Of a stretch of 64,000 nt of DNA, positions 40,866-50,800 are shown in pieces; within the stretch, counting starts at the first letter, position 1; every line of letters begins with the position of its first letter. The notes under the pieces are model-generated. The model did not search any database and was not told where the DNA came from. It saw only the letters and a program-made list of their open reading frames with translations. Made by a program: the position numbers and the translations under genes. The DNA lies in NCBI RefSeq assembly GCF_000020145.1, contig NC_010644.1, forward strand, positions 1,054,001 through 1,118,000, in the 5' to 3' direction. This stretch comes from Elusimicrobium minutum Pei191 (GTDB taxonomy: Bacteria; Elusimicrobiota; Elusimicrobia; Elusimicrobiales; Elusimicrobiaceae).

Positions 40866-41936
40866 ATGAGGAAATACTGCTTATTAATAATACTGTTGTT
40901 ATCTGCCGTCCGGGTTTTTGCGGATGCGCGGTTAACAGACGTTTATAACAATATTTCCGCAGCCGTAAAAAACAGCCCCAACAGCAAGACTGTTAAAGAA
41001 ATAAAAAAATCATACAAACCCAAAATTCCATGGTATATAATGGATGAAGAATACTTAATGGATTACGTAAAAAAGCACGCTACAGTGTATGGTGCGGAAT
41101 CGCTTCCGTTTGATTTTTACTTTAATCTTTTTGATTCTAACGATTTAGTTTTATTCGGCGAAATACATGATTATAAAATTCCCAGAAAAATGTCTTTACG
41201 AATGGTATGGGAATATAATAAAAAATTTCCTTCCAAAGCCGTTAAAAATGTATTTTTTGAGGAAGATGAATCCTTCCAACATAAAGTAACCCAAATAGAA
41301 GAAGCATTCAAAGACGCTGATGAGAAAGAAATAGAAAAAAGGTGCGACAGCTTTTACTCCTCATACTGTATACCGGACGAAGCCGCCTGCAGGCTTATAG
41401 CGCAAGGAGTTAAATTTACTTTTATAGATTTAGACCATGACCCTTCAATGAGATATATAAAAGGAACTTCAATAAGTTTGCTTTCCGATGAGGGCCTTAC
41501 AAAAAGAAACGAGGCAATGTTTAAAAAAATAAAAGAAGCCGTTGAAAAAGACGAAAAGTCGGTCTTTTTAGGCGGGCAGGCTCATATTTATAACTATGGG
41601 TTTAATGGCAACAGCCAAACCTTAACAATGTTGGCAAAAAATAATTTTAATAAAAACATAAAGTTTACCTCCGTTATTCACGCTGGCGGAGCGTGGGAAG
41701 ATGACGGGCTGCTTCCCAGGCACATTATTGAAGAAACAAAAGATTATAAATCTTTTAAAGGCAAGGGCAGTCCTGATAAGTTTGAAAAGTGGCAGGCTAC
41801 CTACGCTTTTGAAGAAAACGCCGTAATTAAAATGGTTCCGAAAGGCATGGAAAAACACTCCGCCTACAAAGCGCCTCCGGCGGATTATATGGTTATTTTC
41901 CATAATAAATTATATTCTAAAAATATTTTTAAATAA
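40866..41936 (+). CDS. Second TIKI/ChaN-superfamily secreted protein
   Basis: 356 residues with a signal peptide (LLIILLLSAVRVFA). The core motifs are LVLFGEIHDYKIPRKMS (GExH), NVFFEEDESFQHKV and VFLGGQAHIYNYG, in the same order and spacing as in the protein encoded at 24480. ChaN-like proteins bind haem; TIKI and EreA relatives are hydrolases. The two window members differ strongly outside the motifs, so they are old paralogues or separate acquisitions. Monocistronic, with an AT-rich promoter region. Confidence 0.68.
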   Translation: MRKYCLLIILLLSAVRVFADARLTDVYNNISAAVKNSPNSKTVKEIKKSYKPKIPWYIMDEEYLMDYVKKHATVYGAESLPFDFYFNLFDSNDLVLFGEIHDYKIPRKMSLRMVWEYNKKFPSKAVKNVFFEEDESFQHKVTQIEEAFKDADEKEIEKRCDSFYSSYCIPDEAACRLIAQGVKFTFIDLDHDPSMRYIKGTSISLLSDEGLTKRNEAMFKKIKEAVEKDEKSVFLGGQAHIYNYGFNGNSQTLTMLAKNNFNKNIKFTSVIHAGGAWEDDGLLPRHIIEETKDYKSFKGKGSPDKFEKWQATYAFEENAVIKMVPKGMEKHSAYKAPPADYMVIFHNKLYSKNIFK

Positions 41937-42121
41937 TAAAACGCTCCCTTTTACACGCTTTTTTCGCGTATAATTTTTTATTCTTTTTTATATGCCGTGT
42001 TGTCCTAAACCCGCTTTATTTTCCGCAATCATAATATTTCCTTTTTATCTCTATAAACTATTTGATTTAATTATGTATAATTTAGTGTAAGATTTATCTA
42101 AATATCAGGAGATAAAACACT

Positions 42122-43810
42122 ATGGCTAAGACGTATAAAATAAAAAACTGTTCCGAACTTCAGGCGGAAAGATTAAATTTTAAACCTACCCTTCCCGAAA
42201 TGTTTAAAAACGGACCTGCTTCCGTTAAAGTAAAATTAGGAAAAACCACAAAATCTGTAGCGGACCAGGCTACGGTAAAAAAAATGTTCCCCCATACTTA
42301 CGGTCTTCCAGAAATATCTTTTGTTAAAGGAAAAAGCTCCGCTGATACAAAAAAAGCGATTAAAGCGGCTGTTGTGCTTTCAGGCGGCCAGGCTCCCGGC
42401 GGGCATAATGTTATAGCAGGTATTTTAGACGGTCTTAAAAAAGCAAATCCAAAAAACCGCTTATTCGGTTTCTTAAAAGGCCCCGGCGGTGTTTTGGAAA
42501 ACAAACTTAAAGAAATTACCCCGACTTTAATGGCCCAATACAGAAATACAGGCGGTTTTGATTTAATACAATCAGGCAGAACAAAAATTGAAACGCCCGA
42601 ACAGCTGGGCCAAGCTAAAGAAAATATTTTAAAAGGCAAATTTGACGCTTTTATAGTTGTGGGCGGGGACGACTCCAACACTAACGCCGGCGTTATTGCA
42701 GAATATTTTAAACAAGAAGGCATGCATACAAGCGTTATCGGCGTGCCTAAAACAATCGACGGCGATTTAAAAAATGAGCATATTGAAACCTCTTTCGGTT
42801 TTGATACGGCCACAAAAATTTATTCAGAACTTGTAGGCAACATTTGCCGCGACGTAAACTCAGCTCAAAAATACTGGCACTTTGTAAGACTAATGGGCAG
42901 AAGCGCGTCCCACATAGCGTTAGAGGTAGGTTTTAAAACACAGCCCAACATTGTATTAATCGGCGAGGAAGTTTTAGCCAAAAAAATGACGCTTGCCCAA
43001 ATTATAGACTATTTAGCAAAAACAATTGTAGCCAGGTCAGCGGACGGCAAAAACTTCGGCGTAGCTTTAGTGCCCGAAGGTTTAATTGAATTTATTCCTG
43101 AAATGAAAGAGCTTATTTCCGCCCTTAACGATGTTCTTGCCGACCATGAGTCCGCTTTGGAAAAAATGCACACCATTGAGGAAAAGAAGGAATTTGTTAT
43201 TTCCAAACTTTCACCAAAACTTGCTAAGTTAATGAAATCATTGCCCGCGGGCATAGCGTCACAGCTTATGTTAGACAGAGATCCGCACGGCAACGTTCAG
43301 GTTTCTCTTATTGAAACGGAAAAACTGCTTGTTGAAATGCTTCACCACAAACTCGCAGAGCTTAGAAAGGCCGGTAAATTTAAAGGCAAATTCTCAGCCA
43401 TTATGCACTTTTTCGGTTATGAAGGACGCTGCGGAATTCCTTCCAACTTTGACGCTAACTACTGCTACGCTTTAGGTTATAACGCGGCCGTACTCGCGCT
43501 TAACAAATGCAGCGGTTATTTATCATCCGTTAAAAAACTTGTTAAACCCGCTAAAAACTGGGAATGCGGCGGCATACCTTTAACAATGATGATGAATATT
43601 GAAAGAAGAAAAGGCAAAGAAAAACCCGTTATTAAAAAAGCGCTTGTCGAACTTAAAGGTGAGCCGTTTAAATACCTTGTTAAAAACAGAGATAACTGGG
43701 CAAAAACAGAGTCTTACATCTTCCCCGGGCCTATACAATATTTCGGCCCCGCTCACGTAACGGATATGACCACAAAAACACTCCAATACGAACAAGCTAA
43801 AAAGAAATAA
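42122..43810 (+). CDS. pfp: Pyrophosphate-dependent 6-phosphofructokinase
   Basis: 562 residues, the length of the long PPi-dependent PFK group (plant beta-like/spirochaete type). VVLSGGQAPGGHN binds phosphate, IVVGGDDSNTNAG has the GGDD sequence that selects PPi over ATP, and GVPKTIDGDLKNEHIETSFG holds the catalytic TIDGD. LMGRSASHIALEVG and EGRCGIPSNFDANYCYALG bind fructose 6-phosphate. It performs the reversible glycolytic step using PPi, an energy-saving trait of fermenters. Strong terminator follows. Confidence 0.93.
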   Translation: MAKTYKIKNCSELQAERLNFKPTLPEMFKNGPASVKVKLGKTTKSVADQATVKKMFPHTYGLPEISFVKGKSSADTKKAIKAAVVLSGGQAPGGHNVIAGILDGLKKANPKNRLFGFLKGPGGVLENKLKEITPTLMAQYRNTGGFDLIQSGRTKIETPEQLGQAKENILKGKFDAFIVVGGDDSNTNAGVIAEYFKQEGMHTSVIGVPKTIDGDLKNEHIETSFGFDTATKIYSELVGNICRDVNSAQKYWHFVRLMGRSASHIALEVGFKTQPNIVLIGEEVLAKKMTLAQIIDYLAKTIVARSADGKNFGVALVPEGLIEFIPEMKELISALNDVLADHESALEKMHTIEEKKEFVISKLSPKLAKLMKSLPAGIASQLMLDRDPHGNVQVSLIETEKLLVEMLHHKLAELRKAGKFKGKFSAIMHFFGYEGRCGIPSNFDANYCYALGYNAAVLALNKCSGYLSSVKKLVKPAKNWECGGIPLTMMMNIERRKGKEKPVIKKALVELKGEPFKYLVKNRDNWAKTESYIFPGPIQYFGPAHVTDMTTKTLQYEQAKKK

Positions 43811-43822
43811 ATATTTACAAAA

Positions 43823-43852
43823 AAAAGCCCCGCTCTAAAGAGCGGGGCTTTT
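43823..43852. terminator. Bidirectional terminator after pfp
   Basis: AAAAGCCCCGCTC and GAGCGGGGCTTTT around TAAA, with T-runs on both strands; shared with the opposing lipoprotein gene. Confidence 0.9.
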
Positions 43853-43864
43853 TTTTGCATCAAA

Positions 43865-44155
43865 TTAATGTCCGTAAACTTTTAAGCAGGACTTTCCGTA
43901 AACAATAAAGCTTGTGTTTGAATATTCAACATATTTAACCTGTTTCAAACCACCTTTTTTGGTAGCTGCAAAAATATCTCTTTCACCAAAAGGGATAAAC
44001 AAGATGAAGTGCCTGCAGGACTGGGCTGTTTTGATATTTTGCACATCAGAAAAATCCAACGAAGTAACATCCACAACATTAGATATGGGGGATGTCGTGG
44101 AAGCGCATGCCGCAAGCATAAGCGTTGCAGCCATAAGATATAATACTTTTTTCAT
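43865..44155 (-). CDS. TRL-like family lipoprotein (96 aa)
   Basis: The lipobox LAAC ends the signal peptide (YLMAATLMLAACASTT). The mature part (TAQSCRHFILFIPFGERDIF, then AATKKGGLKQVKYVEYSNTS and YGKSCLKVYG) follows the TRL-like family pattern of two conserved Cys and a GG-containing helix. Members are small envelope lipoproteins of unknown function. Confidence 0.7.
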   Translation of the reverse strand: MKKVLYLMAATLMLAACASTTSPISNVVDVTSLDFSDVQNIKTAQSCRHFILFIPFGERDIFAATKKGGLKQVKYVEYSNTSFIVYGKSCLKVYGH

Positions 44156-44419
44156 TTTATCTCCAATTAACCTGGGTATTGCGGGTTTGTTGCCGCAGGT
44201 TTTATTATATTAATTTATATATATTTCTAGTGATTTATATATATCTATCATTTTCTGCGGGTTTGGCTTTTTTTTTGCCCGCATTAAACAGTTTTTTTCT
44301 ATTTATAAAAGAAGTAAATTTCCGGTGTTTAACAATATGCCTTTTAACAGATTGTTCTTTAGAAGTTTTTTAGTATTTTTAACGGGCCGGAGCAGCTTTC
44401 TAATTATTCATAAATAAGA

Positions 44420-46300
44420 CTACTGCGCCGCGGCCTCTTTTTTAGACCTTTTAAGGCAGCTTATTCTATATTCAATTTTGCCGTCCTCATTTTCAATCTT
44501 TTTAACGCCATGAAACTCCGTTGAAAAACCCGGGAACATATTATCAAACCTCTCACTCATGCGCAAAAAGTCAAGTATGCCGCCGCTTTGGGGAAACCTT
44601 TCCCCCGGCATTATAAGCGGTATTCCGGGCGGGTAAGGCAAAATCATAAAGACGGCTACTCTGCCAGCTATTTCATCAAGGCTTAAGTATTCGGCCTTAC
44701 TGTCAACAAGGCCGTAATAAGCCTTGTGCGGGGCCATAACCTGCTCGGGCAAATCATTATACATTTTGGGAATAATTTCAAATATTTGGTTGATATATAA
44801 AAAATCATGCACTTTATTAGCTAAATCTTTTAACCCCATTTCCGGTGTATAAATATGCGGATAATCATTAATTAACTCAGGAAAAATACCGGATATAGGC
44901 TCATTTCTGTCATAAAGCGTTTTAAACTCGTCAAGCGCTTTAACAAGCCTTTCCTCTTTTTGTTCGCCCACGCCGGGCGCGAATAAGAAAAGAATATTAT
45001 AAAAACCTGTTTTTTCAGGTATAATTTTTCGGGTATTTAAAAATTTGCTTACTATACTTGCCGGTATACCAAAGGGCTGCATTTCGCCGTTCTCCTCAAT
45101 ACCCGGGGTAAGCAAAGTTACTTTTAAAGGATCAAGCAAAACATTTTCTTTTTCCAACCCTTCAAATCCGTGCCAAGGTTCCGAACCGTCAATAATCCAG
45201 TTTTTAGGATCTTTGTTAACATGTTTTAGCTTCATTTCCTGCTGCCAAAGTTCAAAATACCAACTGTCGGCTTTTTTATGTTTTTTATATCTGTTAATAA
45301 TTTCTTTTCTGAATTTAATGGCCTCGTCCAAGGCTTTGCCCATAAGTTTTTCCCCGTCGGAATCCATTATAGCGGCGGAAATATCTATTGAGGCGAACAA
45401 CGGGTAAAAAGGCGATGTGCTGGCGTGGAACAGGTTGGCTTCTTTTAAACCCTGCACGTCAAGCTCAAATTTATTCGTTCCCATTTTATAATGAAGCATT
45501 GAACCTTGGGAAAACGCCCACAAAAGTTTATGCGTTGACTGCGTGGCAAAAACCGGCGGCCTTTTTACGCCGCGTTTTTTTTGATACGGACTCATAGCGT
45601 AGCGGTTAGCGTAAAAAGGGTGAAAGTGTCCGTAAGCATACCAGGCCTCGTCAAAATGTAAAAAATGTGTAAGCGCGGACATTTTTTCTTTTATTTTATC
45701 GACGTCATAGATAAGCCCGTCGTATGTGGAGTTTGTTAAAACCGTAAGCTGCACTTTGCGTATTCTTTTGTTTGTTACTATGGGGCTTTCTTTTATTTTT
45801 TGTTTAATAGCCTCATGCGTAAACTCGCTTTGAGGTACCGGGCCTATAAGCCCGTAAGAATTTTTTGCCGGTTTTAGATAAATGGGAGTTACCTCATTTA
45901 AAATAATGGAATGCATTATCGACTTATGGCAGTTGCGCCCGACAAGCACAATATCTCCCGGCGCGCAGGTGGCGAAAAACACCACTTTATTAGCGGTTGA
46001 GGTGCCATTAAGAACAAAAAACGTCGTGTCCGCGCCGAATATTTCCGCCGCGTTTTTCTCGGCGTCTTCCGCGGCGCCTTCATGGTCTAAAATAGTGCCT
46101 AAAGAAGGAACGCTGCTTGATATATCGGCGCGGAAAATATTCTTTCCGAAAAACTCGTAAAATTCACGCCCCAATACGCTTGATTTAAGGCCCTGCCCGC
46201 CGCCGTGGCCCGGAGTGCTCCACATATCGGCCTTTGTAAGGGCAAAATTTTTTAACGCCTTAAAAAAAGGCGCGGCTTCTTTTTTTTTATCGCTGTCCAC
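44420..46300 (-). CDS. Orn/Lys/Arg decarboxylase (PLP fold type I)
   Basis: 626 residues with a GTG start preceded by GGAGG. The core has WSTPGHGGGQGLKSS, FFVLNGTSTANKVV, LHFDEAWYAYGHFH (Asp that holds the PLP nitrogen) and FATQSTHKLLWAFSQGS with the Schiff-base Lys. The C-terminal part has PYPPGIPLIMPGERF. It lacks the N-terminal wing domain of the inducible enterobacterial enzymes (about 715-755 residues), so it starts directly at the core. Substrate (arginine, lysine or ornithine) cannot be decided. Used for polyamine synthesis or acid resistance. Confidence 0.88.
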   Translation of the reverse strand: MDSDKKKEAAPFFKALKNFALTKADMWSTPGHGGGQGLKSSVLGREFYEFFGKNIFRADISSSVPSLGTILDHEGAAEDAEKNAAEIFGADTTFFVLNGTSTANKVVFFATCAPGDIVLVGRNCHKSIMHSIILNEVTPIYLKPAKNSYGLIGPVPQSEFTHEAIKQKIKESPIVTNKRIRKVQLTVLTNSTYDGLIYDVDKIKEKMSALTHFLHFDEAWYAYGHFHPFYANRYAMSPYQKKRGVKRPPVFATQSTHKLLWAFSQGSMLHYKMGTNKFELDVQGLKEANLFHASTSPFYPLFASIDISAAIMDSDGEKLMGKALDEAIKFRKEIINRYKKHKKADSWYFELWQQEMKLKHVNKDPKNWIIDGSEPWHGFEGLEKENVLLDPLKVTLLTPGIEENGEMQPFGIPASIVSKFLNTRKIIPEKTGFYNILFLFAPGVGEQKEERLVKALDEFKTLYDRNEPISGIFPELINDYPHIYTPEMGLKDLANKVHDFLYINQIFEIIPKMYNDLPEQVMAPHKAYYGLVDSKAEYLSLDEIAGRVAVFMILPYPPGIPLIMPGERFPQSGGILDFLRMSERFDNMFPGFSTEFHGVKKIENEDGKIEYRISCLKRSKKEAAAQ

Positions 46301-46398
46301 TTAAGCGCATCCTCCCGCATTTATACTAAAATAATTATACTAATAAAAACTTCCTCCATGATATATCGCGGAGGAAGTTTACGCCAAAATAAAAATTA

Positions 46399-46893
46399 TT
46401 AAAGCCTTTTTACCGGCCGGGCTTCAATATAACCCCTATAGCCGCGTGGTTCCGGCTGGAATATGGGCCCCTCTTCCGGCGCCCAAGCAAAGCCTTCGGG
46501 CCGCGGGTCATACTCTTCTATAATATGCCTAATTTCAGCTATAGCCTCTTCGGCTCTATCTTCGTCAAAAACAGGCCCTTGAAAAAGCATAAGTTCAAAA
46601 GAAGGTATGTCAATAATTTCAAACCCTTCCGGGATTTTGCCGTCGTAATTTCCATGCATTACAACGCCTTGAACATATTCAGATGTCCCGGGCTTAAGCA
46701 GCTCTTTGGTCAATAATATGCCTATTGGCTCAAAAAGCGCATTTTTTATACCGCGCAGTTTATTCCAAATTTCAGAACCATTTTCTTCCAGGTATTCCTT
46801 ACAGGTTTTTGCTTTGGCTCCGCGTTTTATTATCGCTTTTTTAGGGTTAATTTTTAAAACCCTGACTTTTACGGTTATTTCCTGTTCTGGCAT
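46399..46893 (-). CDS. GyrI-like/AraC effector-binding domain protein
   Basis: 164 residues from the ATG at 46893, chosen because AAAGGAGGGGAT precedes it. The C-terminal 90 residues (KIPEGFEIIDIPSFELMLFQ, GPVFDEDRAEEAIAEIRHII and GYIEARPVK) match the small-molecule-binding SHS2 (GyrI) fold. No DNA-binding domain is attached, so it may act as a stand-alone ligand binder or hydrolase. Opposite strand to the next gene. Confidence 0.68.
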   Translation of the reverse strand: MPEQEITVKVRVLKINPKKAIIKRGAKAKTCKEYLEENGSEIWNKLRGIKNALFEPIGILLTKELLKPGTSEYVQGVVMHGNYDGKIPEGFEIIDIPSFELMLFQGPVFDEDRAEEAIAEIRHIIEEYDPRPEGFAWAPEEGPIFQPEPRGYRGYIEARPVKRL

Positions 46894-47019
46894 ATCCCCT
46901 CCTTTATACAGCGGTTTACCTTTTATTATACCGCAATAATGCAAGGGGTTTACCTTTTATTAGGAAAACTAAAAATATTTATTGCCAAGTGAAGAATGAA
47001 ATTCATATAATTTTAAAGA

Positions 47020-47667
47020 ATGAAAGATAAAAAAATCCTTAGAAATCGGCTTCTTACTGCAGAACAACAGGCCAAACTAACCCCGGCCCAAGTGTTATCT
47101 ATTTTAAAAAAAGGAAATAAGGAATTTACCGAAGGAAAACTTACCGTACGAAATAATACTAAAAGGGTACGTTCGGCCGCTATGGGACAATATCCGAAAG
47201 CGGTAATATTATCATGTTTAGATTCCCGCGTACCCGTTGAAGACGTATTTCACAGAGGTATAGGCGACATTTTTGTAGCCCGCGTCGCCGGTAATATTAT
47301 AAATGACGATATTGTAGGCTCCTTTGAGCTTGCCTGTTCAAGCGGGGCAAAGGTAATTTTAGTTATGGGGCATGAAAACTGCAGCGCCATAACAGCGGCC
47401 GTAAACCGCGTAAAGCTGGGCAAATTTACATCTCTTTTAAAAAAAATAAGCCCGGCCGTAAAAGAAATAAACAAAACATTTAAAGGGAAAAAGACCGCGT
47501 GTAACCTTGAATATACAAACGCAATAACCCACATGAACGTGAGAATGGCTATACGCCGGCTCAGGGCAAAAAGCCCTATGATTAAAAAGATGGAAAAAGA
47601 AGGTAAAATAATAACTGTAGGCGCTATGTATAATATGAAATCGGGCAAAGTAGATTTCTTTGAATAA
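47020..47667 (+). CDS. Beta-class carbonic anhydrase
   Basis: 215 residues. The zinc ligands appear as ILSCLDSRVPVEDV (CxDSR, Cys and the Asp/Arg dyad) and VMGHENCSAI (HxxC). VFHRGIGDIFVARVAGN is the conserved strand between. No signal peptide, so cytoplasmic. It interconverts CO2 and bicarbonate, for example for carboxylation reactions in a fermenter. Confidence 0.93.
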   Translation: MKDKKILRNRLLTAEQQAKLTPAQVLSILKKGNKEFTEGKLTVRNNTKRVRSAAMGQYPKAVILSCLDSRVPVEDVFHRGIGDIFVARVAGNIINDDIVGSFELACSSGAKVILVMGHENCSAITAAVNRVKLGKFTSLLKKISPAVKEINKTFKGKKTACNLEYTNAITHMNVRMAIRRLRAKSPMIKKMEKEGKIITVGAMYNMKSGKVDFFE

Positions 47668-47800
47668 CCCCGCGCAGCCTCTTTTAACGGCAACTCTTCT
47701 ATATATCATAACTCAAAAAGAACGCAACCATACTTCCTTACTCTTAATTTTTAATCTGTATTAAAAACCCGCACGCAAAGCGGGGGTATATCTTAAATGA

Positions 47801-47830
47801 TATAATGTAAAAGTCGGGATGATACCCGAC
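47801..47830 (+). promoter_or_regulatory. -10 box and 5'-terminal hairpin before the LplT-Aas gene
   Basis: TATAAT (47801-47806) is followed by GTCGGG (47813-47818) pairing with CCCGAC (47825-47830). The hairpin would sit at the very 5' end of the transcript and might stabilise it. No good -35 box is seen. An upstream CCCGC/GCGGG hairpin (about 47768-47784) may be the terminator of the carbonic anhydrase gene. Confidence 0.4.
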
Positions 47831-47873
47831 AACGCAAAGAGCACTAAGCGTAATATATCATTGTGGAGAGTTT

Positions 47874-50800
47874 ATGTTAAAATTTTGGAGTCTTATAAGT
47901 AATAAAGGATTAAGCGGCAACTTATACGCGCACTTCTTTTCTAATTTCAACGACAACTTTATAAGAAGCGCTTTTGTAGCGCTCACCTTATATTCTTTAT
48001 CGGAAACTACTAATTATCAACAAGGGCTTTGGATGTTTTCCGGGATATTGCTGTTTATTATCCCGTTTTTTATTTTTACGGTCTTTGCAGGCGAAGTAGC
48101 GGACAAAATACAAAAAAATAAACTTATAAAAAATATTAAAACGGCGGAAATTATAGTTTGCGCTATGGCCATTTTAGGTTTGGCGTTGGGAAGCAAATGG
48201 CTGCTTCTTATAGTACTGCTGGCAAAAGGAACATTATCCTCCTTTTTGGGCCCAGTCAAATACAGCATTCTTGTTGATAACGTAGGTAAGGAAAAACTTC
48301 TAGACGCCAACGCATTAATGCTTATAGCCGGCTGCGCAGCTTTGTTTTTTGGATTAATAAGCGCGCCGCTTTTCGGATACTGGGGAAAAACGGTTATTTT
48401 AGCTTTTACCGCAATAATGGGCTTGCTTTCAACGCTTATTATACCCGACGGTGAAATAAATGACCCCGGACATAAAATACAAACCAACTTTTTAAGTTTA
48501 AATATAACTAATTTCCGCCTGGCTATACATTCAAGGGATATCTTTTTGTGCACGTTTGGCATAGCCTGGTTTTGGCTTATAGCCAGCGTATTGTTTACGC
48601 AGCTGCAAACTATTATTATTGATAACTTCGCAATAGGTAATAAAATTTTTACATATCTTTTCTTTATAATAATTTTCGCGTTCTCTTTAGGTACCGTTGC
48701 CTGCAGAACTCTTTTAAAAGGAGAGGTCAATACAAGGTTTGCCCCGTTAAGTTTTGTACTTTTAACTATTTTTATATTAGACTTAGCCTACGTAGCGGCC
48801 ACCATACCGGCGGACCCTTCAATATATCTTTTCCGTACTTTCTTTTTTAAACACGGTATAAGGATTTCCATAGATTTATTTTTTACGGCGTTTTTCAGCG
48901 CTATATTTGTTTTGCCTCTTCACGCTATGTTACAAGCCGCCGCGCACAAGCAAATACGTTCGCGTATGTTAGCCGTGTCACAGGTAACCATAGCCGGGTT
49001 TATTATAGCGGCCAGTTTTGGCACTTTTACTTTATTAAAACTGGATGTGAGGCCCGTATCGATATTAAGCATGCTTGCTTTAGGTAATACATTCTTCGCA
49101 ATAGGAATTGTCCTTCTACTTCCCAAACATATTTTACGCTCCGTGCTTACCACAATACTTGATTTTATTTACGGAGTACAGTTTGAAGGTATTGAAGAGC
49201 TTAGGAAAAACAAAGGAAACGCTGTTATCGTGGCAAATCAAAATTCTTTGTTAGACCCGCTTATTTTAGCCATATATCTTCCGGGCAGGCCGTATTTTGC
49301 CGTTGACACCGAAACAGCCCGGAAATTTTGGATACGCCCGTTTTTAAAGCTTATAAGATATTATGTTGTTGACGCTTCTAACCCAATGATTATAAAGTCA
49401 ATGATTGAGGAAGTTAAAAAAGGCAATAAGCTTGTTATTTTCCCTGAAGGGCGCGTAAGCACCACGGGAGGTATTATGAAAATACACCCTGGTCTTGCCA
49501 TGATTGCCGAACGCAGCGGGGCGGATATAATACCCGTATCAATAGAAGGAACGCAGTTTTCAATATTCTCACGCTTCGGACGCGATTTTAAAAAGAAGCC
49601 GGAGCGCGATGTTACCGTAAAAATAAGCAAACCGCGCAAATTAAACGTGAACCCGGCCCTTAAAGGTATAGAAAGGCGCGCCGCCGCAGATAACGCGCTT
49701 TACGATATTATGGCATTAATGAAGTTTGATAACGTCAATACAAATCAAACCATTTTTAACAGTTTCATTAACGCGCGTTACCAAATAGGGTACCGCTTTG
49801 AAATAATGGAGGATATTAACAGAAAACCCGTTTCTTACGGCAAAATATTAACGGCGGCGTTTGTTTTAGGCGATAAATTTACCAAAACAACAAAACCCGG
49901 CGAGTTTAGCGGCGTGTTTTTACCCACTTCAAACGCTTGCGCGATAACTATGCTCGCGCTGCACGCTTACGGCCGCGTTCCAGCTATGATAAACTTTTCC
50001 ACCGGTATAAAAAATGTATGCAACTCATGTAAAACCGCGGGCATTAAAACTGTTTTTTCAGCCAAGGTTTTTATAGAAAAGGCCGATATGCAGCCTATGG
50101 TAGACGCTTTAAGAGAAAACGGCATTAACGTTATTTTTATAGACGAATTTAAAATAACCGCTATGAACAAAATACTGGGGCTTATTAAGTCCTTTTTCCC
50201 CAGGTTTACTTATAACTTTTATACCGTTATGCCAAAACCTACAGACCCGGCGTTTTTGCTTTTTACATCAGGCTCGGAAGGCTCGCCAAAAGGCGTGGTA
50301 TTAAGCCATAAAAATCTCCTATCAAACATCGCGCAGGTTTCAAGCGTTTTGCCCTTAAGCGTCAACGACAGGATTTTTTGCTGTATGCCGCTGTTTCACT
50401 CCTTCGGGTTAACGGCGGGCTTCCTGCTGCCCGCTCTTTCGGGTTTTAAAACATTTTTCTACCCGTCTCCTTTACATTACCACGTTATACCGCAGCTTGT
50501 TTACGATACCAACTCCACAATATTATTCGCTACGGATACATTCCTGTCGGGTTATGCTAAAACCGCCCACCCGTTTGATTTTTATAGCCTGCGTCTTGTG
50601 GGTATGGGCGCGGAAAAAATGAAAGAGGAAACCTTTAACATTTGGGCAAGGAAATTCGGTCTTAGAATATTGGAACTTTACGGAGCTACGGAAACGTCGC
50701 CGGGGATAGCTTTTTCAACTCCCATGCATTTTAAACTGGGTTCCGCGGGCCGCATTTTACCGGGCGTTGATTACCGTCTAGAGCCTGTTGAGGGTATAGA

